Positions 58,777-64,000 of a DNA stretch of 64,000 bases are shown here, one piece after another. The notes beneath the pieces were generated by a model. It worked only from the letters and a program-made list of their open reading frames with translations, was not told the origin of the DNA and made no database searches. The DNA comes from Halopseudomonas pachastrellae (GTDB lineage Bacteria; Pseudomonadota; Gammaproteobacteria; Pseudomonadales; Pseudomonadaceae). Position numbers and translations under genes: made by a program. The DNA is taken from NCBI RefSeq assembly GCF_900114765.1, contig NZ_FOUD01000005.1, positions 1-64,000 of the forward strand. The letters are read 5' to 3'. Positions within the stretch are counted from its first letter, which is position 1; every line of letters begins with the position of its first letter.

Positions 58777-60681
58777 TTACTGGAAGGCCTCGCAGTTGGC
58801 GGTGGCAATCTGCGTCGGGTCGGTGCTGGCCTGATCGCGGATGATGCCGCCGTTGAACTGCTGCAGCTCAACCTCGCCGTCGTCGCGCAGCAGGATCTGC
58901 AAACGCTCCAGGGCTGCACGTTCACCGTTGCTTTCAGCTGCGTAGTAGGCGTTGCGCAGGCTGAAGGTTTCAGTGCCTTTCTGGCCGTTGCTGATGCCGG
59001 GTGTGGTAACGCCCTTGGGGTTAAGGTCGTAGCGCCACGGATCGGCGATGCTGCCGTCGCCTTCGATGCTCAGGTCAACTTCTTCGCAGAGGGTAAAGCC
59101 TGATTGCAGTGTGCTGTCGACAAAACCGGTCAGGGTGATCGGGCTGCGCGCCTGCAGGGCCTGGAACAGGGTGGTGATTTCCGGTGCCAGCGGGCGGTCC
59201 TCCAGGTCCATGTAGCTGTTGCTGTAGGCGCCGGAGCCGATGCGGGTGGTCACGGCAACGCGCCAGGCGACCGGGGTTTTGCGCTGCTGGTCGAGTGTTG
59301 CGGTCAAGGTGTGGGTCACATCCTCGCTGGGCTTGACGGTGAGCTGGTACACCGGTGTGTTCTGGTAGGGCGAGTTGCTGCCGTCCCAGAAATTGAAGGT
59401 TGGGTCGCTCGGGTCAAACTCAAAGTCTTCAATGCTCACCACGCCGTTGCTCTGCACCAGTACCTGCGCCTGATCGCCCAGTGCCAGTGCGGTGGCGTCA
59501 AAGCGGGCGCTGCGGTTGACGAAGGTCGGTGTGTAGGTGCCTGCCAGCGCGCCAACAGCGGTAGCTGCGGGGTTGACCGGTTGCTCGACGCGTAGCTGAC
59601 CGAGGAAGGCCGGGGTGTTGAACGGCCCGCTGCTATTGCTCAGATCACCCACGTTGATCTCGTTGAAATGCCCAACCTCGTTGTCGCTCAGGGCGTAGTC
59701 GATGTTGCCGTCCTGCCAGATGATTTCCGGCAGATGCGGGCTGTCGCCAAGAATGCGGTGGATCGGGTTGGTCAGGGTCTTGCCGTTGATGGTCAGGCTG
59801 TTGTCGGCGCCCAGTACCACGCTGACGGCCTGATCTTCGCTGAAGGCGCAGACGCTACCGCAGCCGGCACCGCTGCCTTGTTTGAAGACCAGATCCAGAC
59901 TGCCGACCAGTGCGCTGTTCAAGGTTGCCGGAACGCTGCCGCCACCACTTTGCGAGCCGGGCGCTGCCGGCATGCTGGCGCCGCCGAGCAAGGAGCTGAC
60001 CAGTGCGTTGTAGTCGCTCAGGTTGGGGTTATCGCTAATTGCCTGGGCCAGGGCCTCAAGCAACTGATCATAGGGGTCGCTGTTCGGGTCCGGTGTAAAC
60101 GCGGTGCTGAACGGCGCGGTGGAGCCGGCGCCCCAACTGGCGGGCAGCGTGTAGCCGGCAGCGTCGAGCAGGGTGCGCAGGGCGTCGGCCGCAGCGCTGA
60201 GCTGAGCGCCCAGGGTTGCCAGGTCGGCGCTACCGTCATTGGGTGCACTGAACCAGTCTGCCAGGTTCTGCCCCGACAGATCGTTGACCTGCAGGGCCAG
60301 TGCCAGGTCGGTGAGCGGTGTGATGTTCACGTTGCCGGTCGCGGTGGCCAGGCTGTAGAGCGTAACGCTTGGCGTACCGCCGTTGATGCGCAGGGCGCAG
60401 GGCAGCACCTGTGCATTGCTGATCTCGCCGCGCCAGCTGCCGTCAGTGTCGGTGGTCACGGTATCGGTAAAGCCGGAGCCGTCTGCGCAGACCGCCGTGA
60501 CCGTGCCGCTGACAATGGCTGCGCCGGTGGCGGCAGTGCCGCTCACGGTAGCGCTGGCGGCTGCGCCACCGCCGTCACTGCCACCGCCACCTCCGCCGCC
60601 ACCACCCAGGCAGGCACTCAGCAGCGCTGCGCCAAGCAGGGTGCCTGGTAGTTTCAGGTAGCTCCATGGATGATTGGTCAT
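58777..60681 (-). CDS. Large Gly-rich surface lipoprotein, function unknown
   Basis: A 634-residue protein from the ATG at 60681, which has GGAGTGGGG just upstream. A lipoprotein signal is clear: hydrophobic LKLPGTLLGAALL then the lipobox LSAC with lipid-modified Cys24, followed by a run of nine Gly and a flexible SDGGGAAA linker. Residues about 40-110 read like an invasin/carboxypeptidase-regulatory beta-sandwich (VSGTAATGAAIVSGTVTAVC, GSWRGEI). The rest has no motif I know; paired cysteines (LPCAL; SGAGCGSVCAF; LCEEV; NCEAFQ) suggest disulfides. Asp and Asn are abundant, so an outer-membrane-anchored exported protein is likely. Confidence 0.8.
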   Translation of the reverse strand: MTNHPWSYLKLPGTLLGAALLSACLGGGGGGGGGSDGGGAAASATVSGTAATGAAIVSGTVTAVCADGSGFTDTVTTDTDGSWRGEISNAQVLPCALRINGGTPSVTLYSLATATGNVNITPLTDLALALQVNDLSGQNLADWFSAPNDGSADLATLGAQLSAAADALRTLLDAAGYTLPASWGAGSTAPFSTAFTPDPNSDPYDQLLEALAQAISDNPNLSDYNALVSSLLGGASMPAAPGSQSGGGSVPATLNSALVGSLDLVFKQGSGAGCGSVCAFSEDQAVSVVLGADNSLTINGKTLTNPIHRILGDSPHLPEIIWQDGNIDYALSDNEVGHFNEINVGDLSNSSGPFNTPAFLGQLRVEQPVNPAATAVGALAGTYTPTFVNRSARFDATALALGDQAQVLVQSNGVVSIEDFEFDPSDPTFNFWDGSNSPYQNTPVYQLTVKPSEDVTHTLTATLDQQRKTPVAWRVAVTTRIGSGAYSNSYMDLEDRPLAPEITTLFQALQARSPITLTGFVDSTLQSGFTLCEEVDLSIEGDGSIADPWRYDLNPKGVTTPGISNGQKGTETFSLRNAYYAAESNGERAALERLQILLRDDGEVELQQFNGGIIRDQASTDPTQIATANCEAFQ

Positions 60682-60796
60682 GCCCCACTCCCTATTCATG
60701 TAGTTGTTCCGGTAGGCTAGCCATGTGCCTGCCTACCGGGCAGCCCGTAAACAGGGGGGTAGGGACGTGGCGACAGACCCTGAAGCGAGAAACCCT

Positions 60797-61624
60797 ATGC
60801 ACGACGATTTTGGCGACAATCTGCGGCTGCTGTGCAGCTACTACAAGTCCACCGCCGAGGTGTGCCGCCGGCTGGGTATCAATCGCCCGCAGTTCAATCG
60901 CTATCTCAACGGCGTCAACCGTCCATCCGACAGCACCATGCGGCGGCTGTGCGACTTCTTCGGCGTGGAGGTGCACGAGATACTGCTTCCCCACGGCCAG
61001 TTCCAGCGGCTTATTCAGGTGCGCCCGCACCAGACAGAGCGACCTGCCTTGGTACCGTCACAGCCCGATTCGCTGGAGCAGGAGTATCTGGCCAGACTCA
61101 GTCAGGTCGGTCAGAGCGGGCTGGACAAGTATCTGGGCTATTACTTCGAGTACTACCTGTCGATGGCCTATCCCGGCAGCATTCTGCGCACGTTGGTGTG
61201 TCTGGAAGAACATGAAGGCAAGACCTACTACCAGCGCACCGAGCGGATTCGCGAGCGGCCGGGCAGCAAGCCGTTTCACGGGGTGTATCGTGGCATGGTG
61301 CAATTTCTGTCGGACCGAATCTTTCTTGCCGACTATGAAACCCTGACCAATTTCGAGATGACCCAGACGGTGCTCTACCCGTCGTTCCGCAATCGGGTGG
61401 ATCGGCTGACCGGGCTGCGCATCGGCGTCTCCGGCAGCGGCGAGCGGGTGCCGTGCTGCACCCGGGTGCTCTACGAGTATCTGGGCCGAGAGGTCGATCG
61501 CCAGCGGGTGCTGGCGCTGTGCGGGTTGTATGCCTGCGATGATCCGGTGCTGGATGCGGATATCCGGGCGGCTATCCGCAATGACATTGGCCCGGGCGAG
61601 TGGCACTTCCGGGCACGATTCTAA
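60797..61624 (+). CDS. XRE-type transcriptional regulator with unknown effector domain
   Basis: A 275-residue protein from the ATG at 60797. An N-terminal helix-turn-helix (residues about 8-55) reads NLRLLCSYYKSTAEVCRRLGINRPQFNRYLNGVNRPSDSTMRRLCDFFG, with the XRE pattern. A 200-residue domain follows with YLGYYFEYYLSMAYPGSILRTLVCLEEH and QTVLYPSFRNRVDRLTGLRIG; I know no family name, although many marine gammaproteobacteria have similar proteins. Divergent from the lipoprotein gene across 115 bases and convergent with the asparaginase gene. Control of the lipoprotein is a reasonable guess. Confidence 0.75.
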   Translation: MHDDFGDNLRLLCSYYKSTAEVCRRLGINRPQFNRYLNGVNRPSDSTMRRLCDFFGVEVHEILLPHGQFQRLIQVRPHQTERPALVPSQPDSLEQEYLARLSQVGQSGLDKYLGYYFEYYLSMAYPGSILRTLVCLEEHEGKTYYQRTERIRERPGSKPFHGVYRGMVQFLSDRIFLADYETLTNFEMTQTVLYPSFRNRVDRLTGLRIGVSGSGERVPCCTRVLYEYLGREVDRQRVLALCGLYACDDPVLDADIRAAIRNDIGPGEWHFRARF

Positions 61625-61627
61625 CGT

Positions 61628-62652
61628 TTAGAGCTGAGTGCGTTCGTCGCTCAGGTTGAGTGCCCAGTCGCGGATCACGGCGGCGGTGTCGCGGCCGCCG
61701 GCCAGCAACCAGTGCAGTTTGCAGAACGCCGCTTCCGGCGTCATGTCGCCGCCGTCCAGCACGCCTTGCTCCTGTAGCCCTGCGCTCGCCGCGTAGGCAC
61801 CGGGGCTGATGCCGCCTTGCAGGCATTGGGTCACGTTGACTACGACCTTATCGCGGGCTGCAGCGCGTTTGATGAACGCATTGAAGGCCGGATCGCGGCT
61901 CGGAATGTTGCCCGCGCCAAAGCTCTGCAGCACCACGGCTTTGCAGTTGTTGTCGGCCAGAACCGCGTCGTACAGCGCGGTCGGCATTGAGGGATGCAGA
62001 CAGAGCATGGCAACCGCACCCGGCTGGAAGTTCAGCGCCGCGGCCTCGCGCGGATGGCGGCTGGCAACACGCTCACCAAGCAGTCTTTCGCGATGGAGCA
62101 GCGGGCGGATATTGAGTTCGGCCAGCGGCGCGGCGTTGGGCGTGTCGAAGGCTTGAAACTGTTGGCTGCTGACTTTGCGCAGGCGGCTGCCGTTGAGCAA
62201 TCGGTTGTTGAACACCAATCCGACATTACCCAGACGCGGGCCTGCTGCCAGCTGCAGCGCTGCCTGCAGGTGCGCCACCGCGTCGCTGCGCGGCAGTCCA
62301 AGCGGAACTTGGGAGCCGGTGAGCAGCACGTTGCGCTCGCTGGCGCCAAGCATGAACGACAGCGCCGCGGCGCTGTAAGCCATGGTGTCGGTGCCGTGCA
62401 GAATGATGAAGCCGCGGTAGCCATCCCAGTGCTCGGCCAGCAGGGCGGCCAGTTGCTGCCAGTGGCCGGGCGTCAGGTCCGCGCTGTCGATCAGCGGACT
62501 GATTTCCAGCAGGTCAAAGCTGGGCAGCAGCGCAAGACTGCTACCCAGTTGCTGTTCGATGCGCTGCTGCAGGCCGGGGGCGGGTGCCAGCCCATTCGGG
62601 CCGGGCACCATGCCGATGGTGCCCCCGGTATGCAGGATCAGAACCTCGGCGG

Positions 62653-62656
<4 letters not shown>
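61628..62656 (-). CDS. L-asparaginase, type I (cytoplasmic)
   Basis: A 342-residue asparaginase from the ATG at 62656. Both catalytic threonine motifs are present: ILHTGGTIGMVPG at the N-terminus and FIILHGTDTMAYSAAALSF near residue 90, with the Lys-containing VVNVTQC segment later. There is no signal peptide, so the cytoplasmic low-affinity (AnsA) type is likely. The start overlaps the aspA stop by 4 bases (62653-62656), so translation is coupled. Together they convert Asn to Asp and then to fumarate and ammonia. Confidence 0.92.

Positions 62657-64000
<1,344 letters not shown>

Overview
The window is a chromosomal segment of a gammaproteobacterium of the Pseudomonadaceae. The gene set, the high G+C and the local gene orders (HAD phosphatase-rppH-ptsP-NRDE-TauE-lgt-thyA-folA; argA-argE-pit-DUF47-CYTH/CHAD-GspE-like ATPase; nudE-yrfG; hslR-hslO-pckA; roxS-roxR; piuA/piuC) match what I know of Pseudomonas genomes. 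The genus call, Pseudomonas or the marine relative Halopseudomonas, is inference. Nearly all of it is housekeeping genome. I see no prophage, CRISPR array, secondary-metabolite cluster or obvious defence island.

Layout. 0-0.4 kb: 5' part of an IS1182-type transposase and two palindromes. 0.4-7.6 kb: an unknown small protein, a NhaR-like LysR regulator divergent from trkH-trkA (potassium uptake), a GcvR-like ACT protein, an HDOD protein and rlmI. 7.6-15.2 kb: HAD phosphatase divergent from rppH-ptsP, then NRDE, TauE and lgt-thyA-folA. 15.2-19.1 kb: a GGDEF/EAL protein and ilvD. 19.1-27.9 kb: an oprD porin remnant next to argA, then argE and a phosphate-related group (pit, DUF47, CYTH-CHAD) and an orphan PilB/GspE-like ATPase. 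28.0-31.3 kb: iron-regulated piuA receptor and piuC. 31.4-39.3 kb: rlmJ, an oxidoreductase, a YqjD/E/K-like trio with an AI-2E transporter, an EamA exporter with an AraC regulator, and HDOD-GAF. 39.3-46.4 kb: msrA, nudE, yrfG, rimK-rimB, hslR-hslO, pckA and a tRNA-Asn/Pro/Lys cluster. 46.4-54.5 kb: a structured non-coding stretch, ndh, DUF3094, a membrane protein, SIMPL, RoxSR, Tim44-like, amino-acid dehydrogenase. 54.5-64 kb: SDR, tatD, prfC, a Gly-rich lipoprotein, an XRE regulator, and asparaginase overlapping aspartase, which runs off the window.

The most unusual structure is a family of four dispersed intergenic elements of about 130-220 bp (7613-7836, 41261-41390, 52314-52452, 56822-56971). 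Each has a left arm of degenerate heptamers (GAAGCTG/GCTGCAA type), a right arm of inverted-complement heptamers (CTTCCAG/CTTGCAG), and a related core in which CTTGAC is followed after exactly 27 bases by ACGCTT in three copies (CTTGAA and a one-base-shorter junction in the fourth). All four sit flush against gene 3' ends, and several neighbouring stop codons lie inside the arms or inside GC hairpins beside them. Other points of interest are a c-di-GMP protein with an intact GGDEF and a degenerate EAL, a piuA leader with mutually exclusive hairpins, and a promoter/Fur-box overlap.
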